In this document: piece after piece, positions 8,125-17,121 of the stretch
How the letters are laid out: every line of letters starts with the position of its first letter
Numbering within the stretch: position 1 is the stretch's first letter
Assembly: GCA_900540895.1 (NCBI GenBank)
Contig: UQHV01000011.1
Location: forward strand, 17,634 to 81,633
Direction: 5' to 3'
DNA from: an uncultured Collinsella sp.
Lineage (GTDB): Bacteria > Actinomycetota > Coriobacteriia > Coriobacteriales > Coriobacteriaceae
DNA length: 64,000 bases
Notes under the pieces: generated by a model
Database searches by the model: none
What the model was told of the DNA's origin: nothing
What the model saw: the letters and a program-made list of their open reading frames with translations, nothing else
Translations under genes and position numbers: made by a program

Positions 8125-9429
8125 ATGCAGACGATCTACCAGAAGATGGAAACCACCGAACTCGATGCCGCCATCGAGGCGCTCAAGGCCGAGGTCGCCG
8201 AGGTCAAGGCCAAGGGCCTGGCGCTCGACATGGCCCGCGGCAAGCCGTCGCCCTCCCAGGTGGACATCTCTCGACCCATGCTCGATATCCTCAATGCCGA
8301 TGCCGATCTGCACGACGGCAACGTCGACTGTTCCAACTACGGCTGCTTTGAGGGCATTCCCTCGGCACGCAAGCTAGCGGGGGAGTTCCTGGGTTGCCCC
8401 GCCGAGCAGACGCTCGTGCTGGGTTCGTCGAGCCTGCTGATCGAGCACGATATCGCCGGTATGTTCTGGCGTTGCGGCTCGTGCGGCAACGAGCCCTGGG
8501 AGGCTTACGAGGCAGCGCACGACGGCAAGAAGGTCAAGTTTCTGTGCCCTGTTCCCGGCTACGACCGCCACTTTGGCATCACCGCCGATCTGGGTATCGA
8601 GAACGTCCCCGTCGCGATGACCGACAACGGCCCCGACATGGACGAGGTCGAGCGCCTCGTCGCCGCCGACGATTCCATCAAGGGCATCTGGTGCGTGCCC
8701 AAGTATTCCAACCCCACGGGCATCACCTTTAGCGAGGACACTGTGCGCCGCCTGGTTGAGATGCCCACGGCCGCACCCGATTTCCGCATCTTCTGGGACA
8801 ACGCCTACTGCGTGCACGACCTGTACGACGAGACCGACGAGCTCGCAAACATCTTTGACCTCGCTCGCGCGGCGGGCACCGAGGACCGCGTGGTGGCATT
8901 TGCCTCGACGTCCAAGATCACCTTCCCGGGCGCCGGTATCGGCTTTATCGGTGCGAGCCCCGCGGTCATCGCCGAGTTCTCCAAGCGCCTGAAGGCCGGC
9001 CTCATCAGCGCCGACAAGCTCAACCAGCTGCGTCACGTGCGCTTCCTTCCCACCATCGAGGCGGTCAAGGAGCACATGAAAAAGCATGCCGAGTTTTTGC
9101 GTCCGCGCTTTGAGGCCGTTGAGCGCAAGCTCACCGAGGGCCTGGGCGGCACGGGCTGCGCCACCTGGACGCATCCCCGCGGCGGCTACTTTGTAAGCTT
9201 CGATGGTCCCGAGGGCTCGGCCCAAAAGGTCGCCGCGCTGTGCGCCGACCTGGGCGTTAAGCTCACGCCGGCCGGTGCTACCTGGCCCTATGGCAAGGAT
9301 CCGCGCGATACCAACATCCGCATCGCGCCGAGCTATCCCACGGTCGAGGACCTGGAGGCCGCGCTCGATGTGCTGGTGCTGGCCGTCAAGCTCGTCGCTG
9401 CCGAGCTTGCGCGTGCCGAGCGCGCCTAA
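8125..9429 (+). CDS. PLP-dependent aminotransferase (aspartate aminotransferase type Ic-like)
   Basis: A fold-type I aminotransferase, probably interconverting aspartate and glutamate. The PLP-binding Lys is Lys264 in ASTSKITFPGAG. Other family marks are MARGKPSP near the N terminus, NPTG within CVPKYSNPTGITF, and a C-terminal NIRIAPSYPT block with the carboxylate-binding Arg. The 434 residues and the sequence style fit the Ic subgroup found in Actinobacteria and Firmicutes. Alanine or another amino acid as substrate cannot be excluded. Confidence 0.88.
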   Translation: MQTIYQKMETTELDAAIEALKAEVAEVKAKGLALDMARGKPSPSQVDISRPMLDILNADADLHDGNVDCSNYGCFEGIPSARKLAGEFLGCPAEQTLVLGSSSLLIEHDIAGMFWRCGSCGNEPWEAYEAAHDGKKVKFLCPVPGYDRHFGITADLGIENVPVAMTDNGPDMDEVERLVAADDSIKGIWCVPKYSNPTGITFSEDTVRRLVEMPTAAPDFRIFWDNAYCVHDLYDETDELANIFDLARAAGTEDRVVAFASTSKITFPGAGIGFIGASPAVIAEFSKRLKAGLISADKLNQLRHVRFLPTIEAVKEHMKKHAEFLRPRFEAVERKLTEGLGGTGCATWTHPRGGYFVSFDGPEGSAQKVAALCADLGVKLTPAGATWPYGKDPRDTNIRIAPSYPTVEDLEAALDVLVLAVKLVAAELARAERA

Positions 9430-9480
9430 CGCGCGGCTTCCAGTACTATCCGCACTTTCGATACGTAAAGGAGCGTATAC

Positions 9481-9795
9481 ATGGATTTGGGTATTTCCAC
9501 CAACCCCACGCCAGAGCTCTACACCATTAAGGTAACCGGCGAGATCGATATCTCTAACGCCGATAGCCTGCGTAATGCCATCGACCTGGCGCTCGAGCAG
9601 CCCACTGAGGCCGTTGAGCTCGATTTTGCCCAGGTGAGCTACATCGATTCGACGGGCATTGGCGTGCTCGTGGGCGCCGCGCACCACGCGGTCGACCACG
9701 GCAAGCGCTTTAGCTGCACCAATGTGCAGCCCCCGGTGATGCGCGTGGTCCAGCTGTTGGGTGTCGACCAGGAGATTTCGATCACCGCTGCATAA
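9481..9795 (+). CDS. STAS-domain anti-sigma factor antagonist
   Basis: This single-domain protein of 104 residues resembles SpoIIAA/RsbV, which bind an anti-sigma kinase and free a sigma factor. The phosphorylatable Ser is Ser57 in YIDSTGIGVL. The start has AAAGGAG spaced well before the ATG. No partner kinase or sigma gene is adjacent, so the target is unknown. It is on the same strand as the aminotransferase, 51 bases downstream of it. Confidence 0.85.
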   Translation: MDLGISTNPTPELYTIKVTGEIDISNADSLRNAIDLALEQPTEAVELDFAQVSYIDSTGIGVLVGAAHHAVDHGKRFSCTNVQPPVMRVVQLLGVDQEISITAA

Positions 9796-9948
9796 TCTTT
9801 GCTCCCAAAAGGGCGTGCCGTTTGGCATATGTTTGTGATGCGCTCGGACGTTTTGGCGTCCGGGCGCTATACTTGACCGAATGAATAGACGAGTTCCGGC
9901 CGAATGGCGCGGTGCGGGCTCGACTCACATCGAGCCTTGGAGGTATGT

Positions 9949-10530
9949 GTGTTTGGTATTGGAGAGGGTGAGCTCGCGATCATCGTGGTCTTCGGCTTTT
10001 TGCTGTTTGGCCCGGATAAGCTCCCACAGATGGGCCGCACGATCGGCCGTGCCATCCGTCAGTTCCGCGAGACGCAGGAAAAGATGACGGCCGTTGTTCA
10101 GTCCGAGATTATCGATCCGGTAAGTGAGGCCGCTTCGGCACCGGTCAAGCCCAAGAAGACTGCCGTCGATGACGATTCCGATGCAGACGAGGATGCCGTC
10201 GAGACGGCTGCGCCCGCAAAGAAGGAGACCTTTGCCGAGCGCCGTGCCCGCCTTGCCGCCGAGAAGGCCGCGAGCGAGGCTGCCGCCGAGGGCGAGGGTG
10301 CTGCTGAGGAGTCCGAGGCCGAGGGCGCCGAGCCTGTCGTCGAGCCCGAGCCTGCTGCAGAGCCAGAGTCCGAGCCCGAGCCGGCAGAGCCCACGACGGC
10401 TGACCTCTACGCCCGTCGTCCCCGCAAGCGCAAGGCCGTCGTCGACCAGCTCGCTCGCGAGCTCGAGGCCGAGGACGAGGCCGTTGCCGAGGCTGCCACC
10501 GCCGACGCCTCGAAGGGAGGCGATGAGTAA
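9949..10530 (+). CDS. Tat translocase TatA/TatB-family subunit
   Basis: This membrane-anchored subunit of the twin-arginine pathway exports folded proteins. The start is GTG 9949, supported by GGAGG five bases upstream; earlier in-frame starts would add residues before the canonical MFGIGEGEL. The family pattern is complete: a short hydrophobic helix, FGPDKLP, then an amphipathic helix (IGRAIRQFRETQEKM). About 130 residues of an acidic Ala/Glu/Pro tail follow, resembling TatB more than TatA. Its stop overlaps the tatC start by one base. Confidence 0.9.
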   Translation: MFGIGEGELAIIVVFGFLLFGPDKLPQMGRTIGRAIRQFRETQEKMTAVVQSEIIDPVSEAASAPVKPKKTAVDDDSDADEDAVETAAPAKKETFAERRARLAAEKAASEAAAEGEGAAEESEAEGAEPVVEPEPAAEPESEPEPAEPTTADLYARRPRKRKAVVDQLARELEAEDEAVAEAATADASKGGDE

Positions 10531-11321
10531 TGCCTATCGGACCTGCGCGCATGCCGCTCTTCGATCACCTGGGAGAGCTCCGTCGCCGCCTGACTATCGT
10601 GGTCGTGTCGGTGTTTGCCGCCGCCATCGTGCTGTATTTCGCCACGCCCGTGGTGCTCGACATCCTGGAAGACCCCATCCGCTCCTTTGTGCCGGACGGT
10701 AAGTTCTACATCACCACCACGCTCGGCGGCTTTGGCCTGCGCTTCTCGCTGGCCATCAAGATGGCCGTGGTCATGTGCACGCCCATGATCATCTGGCAGA
10801 TTCTGGCATTTTTCCTGCCGGCACTGCGTCCCAACGAGCGCAAGTGGGTTGTGCCTACGGTGCTCGCCTCGACGGTGCTGTTCTTCCTGGGCGCAATCTT
10901 TTGCTACTTCATCATCATCCCGGCGGGCTTTGAGTGGCTCATCGGCGAGACCTCTGCCGTCGCAACCGCGCTGCCCGACCTGGAGAACTACGTCAACATG
11001 GAGCTGCTCTTTATGATCGGCTTTGGTGTGGCGTTTGAGCTGCCGCTCATCATCTTCTACCTGTCCGTCTTCCACATCGTGTCCTACGCGGCCTTCCGCG
11101 GCGCCTGGCGCTACGTGTACGTGGGCCTGCTTGTGGGCTCGGCTGTGATTACGCCCGACGGCTCGCCCGTTACGCTGGGCCTCATGTATGGTGCCCTGCT
11201 CTCGCTCTACGAGATTTCGCTCGCCATTGCCCGCGTGGTCATTACCGCGCGCGAGGGCAAGGAGGGCTTGTTTGTGAGCCGTCTGGACCTGTTCTCGGAC
11301 GATGAGGACGACGAGGAGTAA
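10530..11321 (+). CDS. tatC: Sec-independent translocase TatC
   Basis: This is the twin-arginine signal receptor of the Tat pathway, with six hydrophobic segments. The N-terminal signature FDHLGELRRRL and the conserved Glu in FGVAFELPLIIF are present. The 263-residue length is normal. The start overlaps the stop of the preceding subunit (TAATG), so the two are coupled. The C terminus is acidic (SDDEDDEE). A putative Tat-type lipoprotein is encoded at 42221. Confidence 0.95.
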   Translation: MPIGPARMPLFDHLGELRRRLTIVVVSVFAAAIVLYFATPVVLDILEDPIRSFVPDGKFYITTTLGGFGLRFSLAIKMAVVMCTPMIIWQILAFFLPALRPNERKWVVPTVLASTVLFFLGAIFCYFIIIPAGFEWLIGETSAVATALPDLENYVNMELLFMIGFGVAFELPLIIFYLSVFHIVSYAAFRGAWRYVYVGLLVGSAVITPDGSPVTLGLMYGALLSLYEISLAIARVVITAREGKEGLFVSRLDLFSDDEDDEE

Positions 11322-11327
11322 ATCGGT

Positions 11328-11684
11328 ATGCACGAGGTTGGCATTGTCAACGGCATACTCGATACAGTGATTCGCGCGGCGCGTGGGGCGGGGGCCTCGC
11401 GCGCCGTTTTGGTAACGCTGCGTATCGGGGATATGACCGAAGTTGTGCGCGAGGCGCTCGACTTTGCGTGGGAGACATTTCGCGACGAGGACCCGCTCAC
11501 GAAGGGCTGCGAGCTTGCCGTGGAGGAAGTCCATCCACAAAGCGAGTGTCTGGACTGCGGCGAGGTTTTCGACCACGATCGCTTCCATTGCCGTTGCCCC
11601 CAGTGCGGCGGCGCCAGCGTGCGCCTACTGCACGGCCGCGAGCTCGATATCGCGAGTATCGAAATCGAAACCCCCGACGATTAG
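11328..11684 (+). CDS. hypA: Hydrogenase nickel-insertion protein HypA
   Basis: This small metallochaperone delivers nickel, usually to [NiFe] hydrogenase. The nickel-binding N terminus MHE is intact. The zinc site is visible as Cys74-x2-Cys77 and Cys90-x2-Cys93, with an extra Cys88. The 118 residues match the family. It follows tatC by six bases and precedes hypB, so Tat and nickel maturation genes appear co-transcribed. No hydrogenase structural gene is in the window. Confidence 0.95.
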   Translation: MHEVGIVNGILDTVIRAARGAGASRAVLVTLRIGDMTEVVREALDFAWETFRDEDPLTKGCELAVEEVHPQSECLDCGEVFDHDRFHCRCPQCGGASVRLLHGRELDIASIEIETPDD

Positions 11685-11739
11685 CCCGCTAGCCATCTGG
11701 TGATGGGGTATAAAGGGGCCAAAGTAAGGAGTGCTAAGT

Positions 11740-12423
11740 ATGGCCGAGAAAACGATTGATATCGCATCGCCGATTCTGTCGCGCAACGAGCGCCTGGCAG
11801 ATCAACTGCGTCAGCGATTTAAAGAGACAAACACCTATGTGATCAACGTCTTGTCGAGCCCCGGCTCGGGTAAGACCACCACGATTCTGGGCACCAACGA
11901 GCGCCTGCGCGACAAGGCCGGCCTGCGCTGTGCCGTCATCGAGGGCGATATCGCCTCGGATGTCGACGCCATTACCATGAAGGAAGCTGGCATGCCCGCC
12001 ATCCAGATCAACACGGGCGGCCTGTGCCACCTCGAGGGCAACATGATCATGGAGGCCGTTGACGCGTTCGACCAGGCGGTGGGCCTTCAAAACATCGACG
12101 TCATCTTTATCGAAAATGTGGGCAACCTGGTCTGCCCGGTCGACTTTGACCTGGGCGAGAACCTGTCCATCATGATTCTCTCGGTGCCCGAGGGCGACGA
12201 CAAGCCCATCAAGTATCCGGGCATCTTCCAGCACGCCGGCGCGCAGCTGCTCAACAAGGTCGACGTGGCCCCGGCTTTCGATTTTGACATGGATAGGTAT
12301 ACTAAGACACTCGATGACCTCAATCCGCAGGCGCCGCGGTTTGCCGTGAGCGCGCGCAAGGGCGAGGGCATGGATGCCTGGTGCGATTGGCTCATCGGGC
12401 AGATCGAGCAAGCAAGGGCGTAA
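11740..12423 (+). CDS. hypB: Hydrogenase maturation GTPase HypB
   Basis: This GTPase works with HypA in nickel insertion. The P-loop SSPGSGKTT is at residues 39-47, and the metal-binding residues appear in TGGLCHLEG and GNLVCPVDFDLG. There is no His-rich nickel-storage N terminus. ATG 11740 is chosen because AAGGAG is eight bases upstream; a GTG at 11731 would lie inside that ribosome site. The length of 227 residues is normal for the minimal form. Confidence 0.95.
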   Translation: MAEKTIDIASPILSRNERLADQLRQRFKETNTYVINVLSSPGSGKTTTILGTNERLRDKAGLRCAVIEGDIASDVDAITMKEAGMPAIQINTGGLCHLEGNMIMEAVDAFDQAVGLQNIDVIFIENVGNLVCPVDFDLGENLSIMILSVPEGDDKPIKYPGIFQHAGAQLLNKVDVAPAFDFDMDRYTKTLDDLNPQAPRFAVSARKGEGMDAWCDWLIGQIEQARA

Positions 12424-12477
12424 ATCGGCCGCCATACGGGCGGGCGTAGCCGCAGAGACACGAGATAGGAGCCTCTT

Positions 12478-15072
12478 TTGAAGCTCATCATCGCAGAGAA
12501 AAACGACGCCGCGCGTCAGATTGCCGAGCGTCTGTCCACGGGCAAACCCAAAAAGGACAAGGTGTACAACACCGCAATCTACCGTTTTGAGTGGAAGGGC
12601 GAGGAGTGCGTGACCATCGGCCTGGCCGGTCACATCCTTGCGCCCGATTTTTGCGACAGCGTGCTGTTCGATAAAAAGCTGGGCTGGTATTCGGTCACCG
12701 AGGACGGCGAGATACTGCCGGCCGACATGCCCGATGGCCTGGCGCGTCCGCCTTACGACACCAAGCGTAAGCCGTTCCTTGCCGATGGCATCTCCATTAA
12801 GGGCTGGAAGCTCGAGAGTCTGCCTTACCTCACCTGGGCACCCGTCATTAAGCTGCCGGCCGAGAAAGAGCTCATTCGCTCGCTTAAGAACCTCGCCAAA
12901 AAGTCCGACAGCGTCATCATTGCCACGGACTTCGATCGCGAGGGCGAGCTGATCGGTTCGGACGCCCTCAACAAGGTGCGCGAGGTGGCGCCCGACTTGC
13001 CGGTCGCCCGCGCCCAGTATTCTTCGTTTACCAAGGCCGAGATCACGCAGGCCTTCGATAACCTTGTCTCGCTCGACCAGAACCTGGCCGACGCCGGCGA
13101 GAGCCGTCAGCACATCGACCTCATTTGGGGTGCGGTGCTGACGCGCTACCTGACGCTCGCCAAGTTTGGCGGCTTTGGTAACGTGCGCTCCGCCGGCCGC
13201 GTGCAGACGCCGACGCTTGCCCTGGTGGTCGAGCGCGAGCGCGAGCGCATGGCGTTTGTGCCCGAGGACTATTGGCAGATTCGCGGCATGGGTGCCGCGC
13301 AGGGCGCTGCCGAGGACGATCGCTTTAAGATCGCGCACAAGACGGCGCGCTTTACCGACAAGGATGCTGCTGAGACGGCGTACGGCCATGTTGACGGCGT
13401 CGCGACGGCAACCGTCGCCGCGGTGACCAAGCGCTCGCGCAAGCAGCAGCCGCCCACGCCGTTTGCGACCACCTCGCTGCAGGCTGCCGCCGCGGCCGAG
13501 GGCATCTCGCCTGCGCGTACCATGCGCATCGCTGAGTCCCTCTACATGGCCGGTCTCATCAGCTACCCGCGTGTCGACAATACCGTGTACCCCGCGACGC
13601 TCGATCTGGGCGCCGTGGTGAGCGACCTGGCAAAGATCAACCCGGCGCTGGCGCCCGTATGCAAAAAGGTGCTTGCCGGCCCCATGAAGCCTACGCGCGG
13701 CAAAGTCGAGACCACCGACCACCCGCCTATCTATCCCACGGGCGAGGGCGATCCGTCCACGCTCGACGGCGGCCAGCGCAAGCTCTACGACCTCATCGCC
13801 CGCCGCTTCCTGGCGACGCTCATGGGTCCCGCGACCATCGAGAACACCAAGCTCGAGCTCGATGTGAACGGTGAGCCGTTCGTGGCTTCGGGCGATGTGC
13901 TCGTGACCCCGGGTTTCCGCGAGGCCTACCCGTATGGCCTTAAACGCGACGAGCAGATGCCGCCGCTTGAGCAGGGCGATACGGTCGACGTATTCGACAT
14001 TAAGCTCGAGGCCAAGCAGACCGAGCCGCCCGCGCGCTACAGCCAGGGCAAGCTCGTGCAGGAGATGGAGAAGCGCGGCCTGGGCACCAAGTCCACGCGC
14101 GCGAGCATCATCGAGCGCCTGTACGCCGTGCGCTATCTCAAAAATGATCCCGTTGAGCCGAGCCAGCTGGGTATCGCCATCATCGATGCGCTGTCGCAGT
14201 TTGCCCCGCGCATCACGAGCCCCGATATGACCAGCGAGCTCGACGGCGACATGACCCGTGTGGAGCGCGGCGAGGATACCGAAGAGCATGTCGTGATGCA
14301 CTCGCGCGCGCTGCTGGCTGGCGTGCTCGACGAGCTGCTCAAGCACACGCAGGAGCTGGGCGACGCCATCAGCGACGCCGTCACGGCCGATGCGCGCGTG
14401 GGAGCTTGCCCCAAGTGCGGCAAGGACCTGGTTATGAAGACGAGCGCCAAGACCCGTGGCAGCTTCATTGGCTGCATGGGCTGGCCCGACTGCGATGTGA
14501 CCTATCCGGTGCCGAGCGGCGTCAAGGTGAGTCCGCTCGAGGGCGAGGCGGCCGTGTGCCCCGAGTGCGGCGCGCCGCGCATTAAATGCCAGCCGTTCCG
14601 TCAGAAGGCTTTCGAGATCTGCGTGAACCCCACGTGCCCCACCAACTACGAGCCCGACCTTAAGGTGGGCGAGTGCAAGGTGTGTGCCGAGGCCGGACGT
14701 CATGGCGACCTGATCGCGCACAAGAGTGAGAAGAGCGGCAAGCGCTTTATCCGCTGCACCAACTACGATGACTGCGGCGTGAGCTATCCTCTGCCGGCGC
14801 GCGGTAAGCTCGAGGCGACGGGTGAGACCTGCCCCGAGTGCGGCGCCCCCATCGTGGTGGTCAACACGGCGCGCGGCCCGTGGCGTATCTGCGTCAACAT
14901 GGACTGCCCGACCAAGGAGAAGAAGCCCGCCCGCGGCCGCAAGACCACGACTAAGGCGAGCACGGCCAAGAAGACGACGGCGGCCAAGAAGACGACGGCT
15001 AAGAAAGCCACTGCCGCCAAGAAGACGACCGCGAAGAAGTCGACTGCCAAGAAAGTAGCCTCCGACAAGTAA
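12478..15072 (+). CDS. Type IA DNA topoisomerase with zinc ribbons and a Lys/Ala tail
   Basis: This enzyme relaxes negatively supercoiled DNA. It begins with TTG, supported by AGGAG six bases upstream and by the Toprim start KLIIAEKNDAARQIA. The Toprim acidic motif TDFDREGE is present and the catalytic Tyr is Tyr363 in LISYPRVDN. Four-Cys zinc ribbons follow from about residue 643. The last 50 residues are Lys/Ala/Thr repeats like a histone H1 tail, probably for DNA binding. The N-terminal style resembles archaeal and topo III-like type IA enzymes more than E. coli TopA. It may be the main topoisomerase I. Confidence 0.92.
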   Translation: MKLIIAEKNDAARQIAERLSTGKPKKDKVYNTAIYRFEWKGEECVTIGLAGHILAPDFCDSVLFDKKLGWYSVTEDGEILPADMPDGLARPPYDTKRKPFLADGISIKGWKLESLPYLTWAPVIKLPAEKELIRSLKNLAKKSDSVIIATDFDREGELIGSDALNKVREVAPDLPVARAQYSSFTKAEITQAFDNLVSLDQNLADAGESRQHIDLIWGAVLTRYLTLAKFGGFGNVRSAGRVQTPTLALVVERERERMAFVPEDYWQIRGMGAAQGAAEDDRFKIAHKTARFTDKDAAETAYGHVDGVATATVAAVTKRSRKQQPPTPFATTSLQAAAAAEGISPARTMRIAESLYMAGLISYPRVDNTVYPATLDLGAVVSDLAKINPALAPVCKKVLAGPMKPTRGKVETTDHPPIYPTGEGDPSTLDGGQRKLYDLIARRFLATLMGPATIENTKLELDVNGEPFVASGDVLVTPGFREAYPYGLKRDEQMPPLEQGDTVDVFDIKLEAKQTEPPARYSQGKLVQEMEKRGLGTKSTRASIIERLYAVRYLKNDPVEPSQLGIAIIDALSQFAPRITSPDMTSELDGDMTRVERGEDTEEHVVMHSRALLAGVLDELLKHTQELGDAISDAVTADARVGACPKCGKDLVMKTSAKTRGSFIGCMGWPDCDVTYPVPSGVKVSPLEGEAAVCPECGAPRIKCQPFRQKAFEICVNPTCPTNYEPDLKVGECKVCAEAGRHGDLIAHKSEKSGKRFIRCTNYDDCGVSYPLPARGKLEATGETCPECGAPIVVVNTARGPWRICVNMDCPTKEKKPARGRKTTTKASTAKKTTAAKKTTAKKATAAKKTTAKKSTAKKVASDK

Positions 15073-15094
15073 CGGCGCGGTCGAAACATTGCCT

Positions 15095-15135
15095 AAAAAA
15101 CGAGCGAGGACCCCACGATCCTCGCTCGTTTTTTT
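15095..15135. terminator. Bidirectional Rho-independent terminator after the topoisomerase gene
   Basis: CGAGCGAGGA (15101-15110) pairs perfectly with TCCTCGCTCG (15119-15128). Six A precede the stem and a T run follows, so it can serve both converging genes. Confidence 0.92.
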
Positions 15136-15137
15136 GA

Positions 15138-15195
15138 CCGGCAGTTAGGGACGTTCCTTTTCTGCCGGCAGTTTAGGAACGTCCCTAACTGCCGG
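15138..15195. repeat. Perfect 21-bp inverted repeat (palindromic intergenic element)
   Basis: Arms 15138-15158 and 15175-15195 are exact reverse complements, beginning CCGGCAGTTAGGGACG. The 16-base spacer contains the palindrome CTGCCGGCAG, which repeats the arm edge. It lies between convergent genes, directly after a terminator. Confidence 0.85.
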
Positions 15196-15213
15196 CTCGG
15201 GAACGACAAAGCG

Positions 15214-16197
15214 CTAGTTCACTTCGACGGGTTTGGCGCCGGGATAGCGCTCCTCAAAGTCTAGGCGATACTTATTGTCATTGGTGCCCGCCACGTTGTC
15301 GCGCGACAGCGGCGCCACGATCTCATTCTTGTGGTCCGCAGGCTTGGCGTATTTCAGGCTGATCTCCCAGGCATCACAGATTGCGTCAATGCGGTGATCC
15401 AGGTCGTCGTACAGGGCGATGATGTCCTTCCAGGAGCTGTAGTTCTTGGAGCTCGTCGGGACGTCTAGGTCCTCGACGATGTCGTAATACTGCTCGATGG
15501 TGTCCTCCGTGCGCTCGGCGACGTCGGCGAGATTTTGACGGGTGGTTCGATCCTCTTCCAGATAGCTGCCGTTGAAGTTCTGCGCGCAGCCACGGACGTA
15601 GTTGTCGAGGTCTTCGAGCAAGTCGTAGTATTCGCTCAGTCGGCGGTAGAGGTTCTGCTCGGAGAGCGTTGCTTCGCCGCCATCCTCGTCGTCATCGTCA
15701 TCATCGTCGTACAGGCTGTTGGGATTGCCGAGAGGCTTTAGGTCATCGTCGTCGACGTCATGGTGCAGCTTAGCTACCTCGGCAGTCGTCTGCGTGGCGG
15801 CGTTGTCGAAAGGCTTGATCACAAAGAAAACGACCAGGGCGATGATGATCGCCACCAGCACAACGATAACGGCGATAAGCGGCCCGGCGCCACTCTTTTT
15901 GGGAGCGGGGGTCTGTGGCGAAGCGGGCGCGTATGCGGGAGCCGGCTGCTGTTGGGGCGAGCCGCTCGCGACGGGTATGCGCTGCGTGGTCTCGACGGCC
16001 GCAGGGCTTGCGGCGGGGTCGGGGCGATAGGCGAGGGGGTCGTCCGCCTTGGCTTGCGGCGTATCAAGGGAGCCGGTCTGCTCAAAAGCGGGCTGGCTAT
16101 CGCTCGCGGTTGTTTGCTCAACGGGTGCACCGCACGAGGTGCAGAACTTGGCATTATCTGCAAGAAGCTTGCCGCACGAGGCACAATACCGAGACAT
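15214..16197 (-). CDS. Zinc-ribbon membrane protein of unknown function
   Basis: The protein begins with a zinc ribbon (Cys5, Cys8, Cys19, Cys22 in CASCG and CTSCG). A Pro/Ala-rich linker and one membrane segment (VIVVLVAIIIALVVFFV, roughly residues 110-130) follow. A run of Asp (DDDDDDDED) then leads into an outer helical domain rich in Asp and Tyr. This layout is common in Actinobacteria for proteins with an N-terminal cytosolic zinc ribbon and an external sensor-like domain, but I cannot assign a function. The start at 16197 is supported by AAAGGAG before MSRYCASCG. Confidence 0.8.
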   Translation of the reverse strand: MSRYCASCGKLLADNAKFCTSCGAPVEQTTASDSQPAFEQTGSLDTPQAKADDPLAYRPDPAASPAAVETTQRIPVASGSPQQQPAPAYAPASPQTPAPKKSGAGPLIAVIVVLVAIIIALVVFFVIKPFDNAATQTTAEVAKLHHDVDDDDLKPLGNPNSLYDDDDDDDEDGGEATLSEQNLYRRLSEYYDLLEDLDNYVRGCAQNFNGSYLEEDRTTRQNLADVAERTEDTIEQYYDIVEDLDVPTSSKNYSSWKDIIALYDDLDHRIDAICDAWEISLKYAKPADHKNEIVAPLSRDNVAGTNDNKYRLDFEERYPGAKPVEVN

Positions 16198-16265
16198 TGC
16201 CACTCCTTTCGCCACATTTCAATGCAATACGACGATTATACCCAGCACCCCAAATTCCCCTTCAT

Positions 16266-16334
16266 AAGTTGCGGTGAAATAGGGACTGTTTGGCGGTCTC
16301 AGAGCTTCAATCAGTCCCTATTTCACCGCAACTT
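16266..16334. repeat. Perfect 23-bp inverted repeat, AAGTTGCGGTGAAA family
   Basis: Arms 16266-16288 and 16312-16334 are exact reverse complements, starting AAGTTGCGGTGAAATAGGG, with a 23-base spacer. A second, imperfect member lies at 63341-63408 beside an IS110-like element. It sits upstream of tmk and of the minus-strand zinc-ribbon gene. Confidence 0.85.
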
Positions 16335-16436
16335 CGGAAAGGCACCTTTAGCCATTGGGGACGCACCGAGCACTGGGGTATCATGGCTTGGTTGATATAT
16401 CTGCATTTACGCGCCTTGTAGGAAGGGGCTGCGCCC

Positions 16437-17120
16437 ATGGCTTTTGAGCCCGCTCAACATAGCTTCATTACGCTCGAGGGTGTCGATGGCGCCGGTAAAT
16501 CTACGCAGGCGCGCCTGCTTGCCCGTGCGCTCGAACTCGCCGGCCACCAGGTTGTGAGCCTGCGCGAGCCGGGCGGTACCGCCATCAGCGAAAAGATCCG
16601 CGCTCTGCTGCTCGACCCCGCCAATACGGCGATGGGCGACACCTGCGAGTTGCTGCTCTACGAGGCAGCGCGCGCTCAGTTGGTGCACGAGGTCATAGCT
16701 CCCGCCCTCGCGGCCGGCAAGGTGGTTCTGTGCGACCGCTTCTACGATTCCACAACCTGCTACCAGGCGTTTGCCGACGGCCTCGATCGCCAGATAGTGC
16801 GCGATGCCAATAACCTGGCCGTCGCGGGAACACACCCGGCGCTCACGTTCGTCTACCACATCACGCCCGAGCAGGCGGCGCTACGCATGGCAGCCCGTGG
16901 CGCGGCAGATCGCATGGAGGCAAAAGGCATGGCATTCCAGGAGCGTGTTTACGAGGGGTTTAGCGCCATTGCCGCCGAGGAACCAAATCGCGTAAAGCTC
17001 ATCGACGCCACCGCGACCATAGAGGAAGTCTTTGCGAAGACGGTCGAGCAGGTTCGCGCGTACGGTCTCGACATTCCGCAAGACGCCGTCGCCGCCGCAC
17101 TTGCCAAGGAGGCCGAGTAA
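16437..17120 (+). CDS. tmk: Thymidylate kinase
   Basis: It phosphorylates dTMP to dTDP. The P-loop is GVDGAGKST at residues 15-23. The dTMP-binding REPGGT and the DRF motif in LCDRFYDSTTCYQ are both present. The 227 residues are slightly longer than usual because of the N-terminal MAFEPAQHS. AGGAAGGGG precedes the ATG. The order tmk, holB, PSP1-domain gene is a well-known arrangement, and the next gene starts two bases after this stop. Confidence 0.96.
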   Translation: MAFEPAQHSFITLEGVDGAGKSTQARLLARALELAGHQVVSLREPGGTAISEKIRALLLDPANTAMGDTCELLLYEAARAQLVHEVIAPALAAGKVVLCDRFYDSTTCYQAFADGLDRQIVRDANNLAVAGTHPALTFVYHITPEQAALRMAARGAADRMEAKGMAFQERVYEGFSAIAAEEPNRVKLIDATATIEEVFAKTVEQVRAYGLDIPQDAVAAALAKEAE

Positions 17121-17121
17121 C

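Noticed and set aside
15138..15195. CRISPR-like array from the clustered palindromes
   Set aside because: There are no regularly spaced direct repeats with unique spacers and no cas genes in the window.
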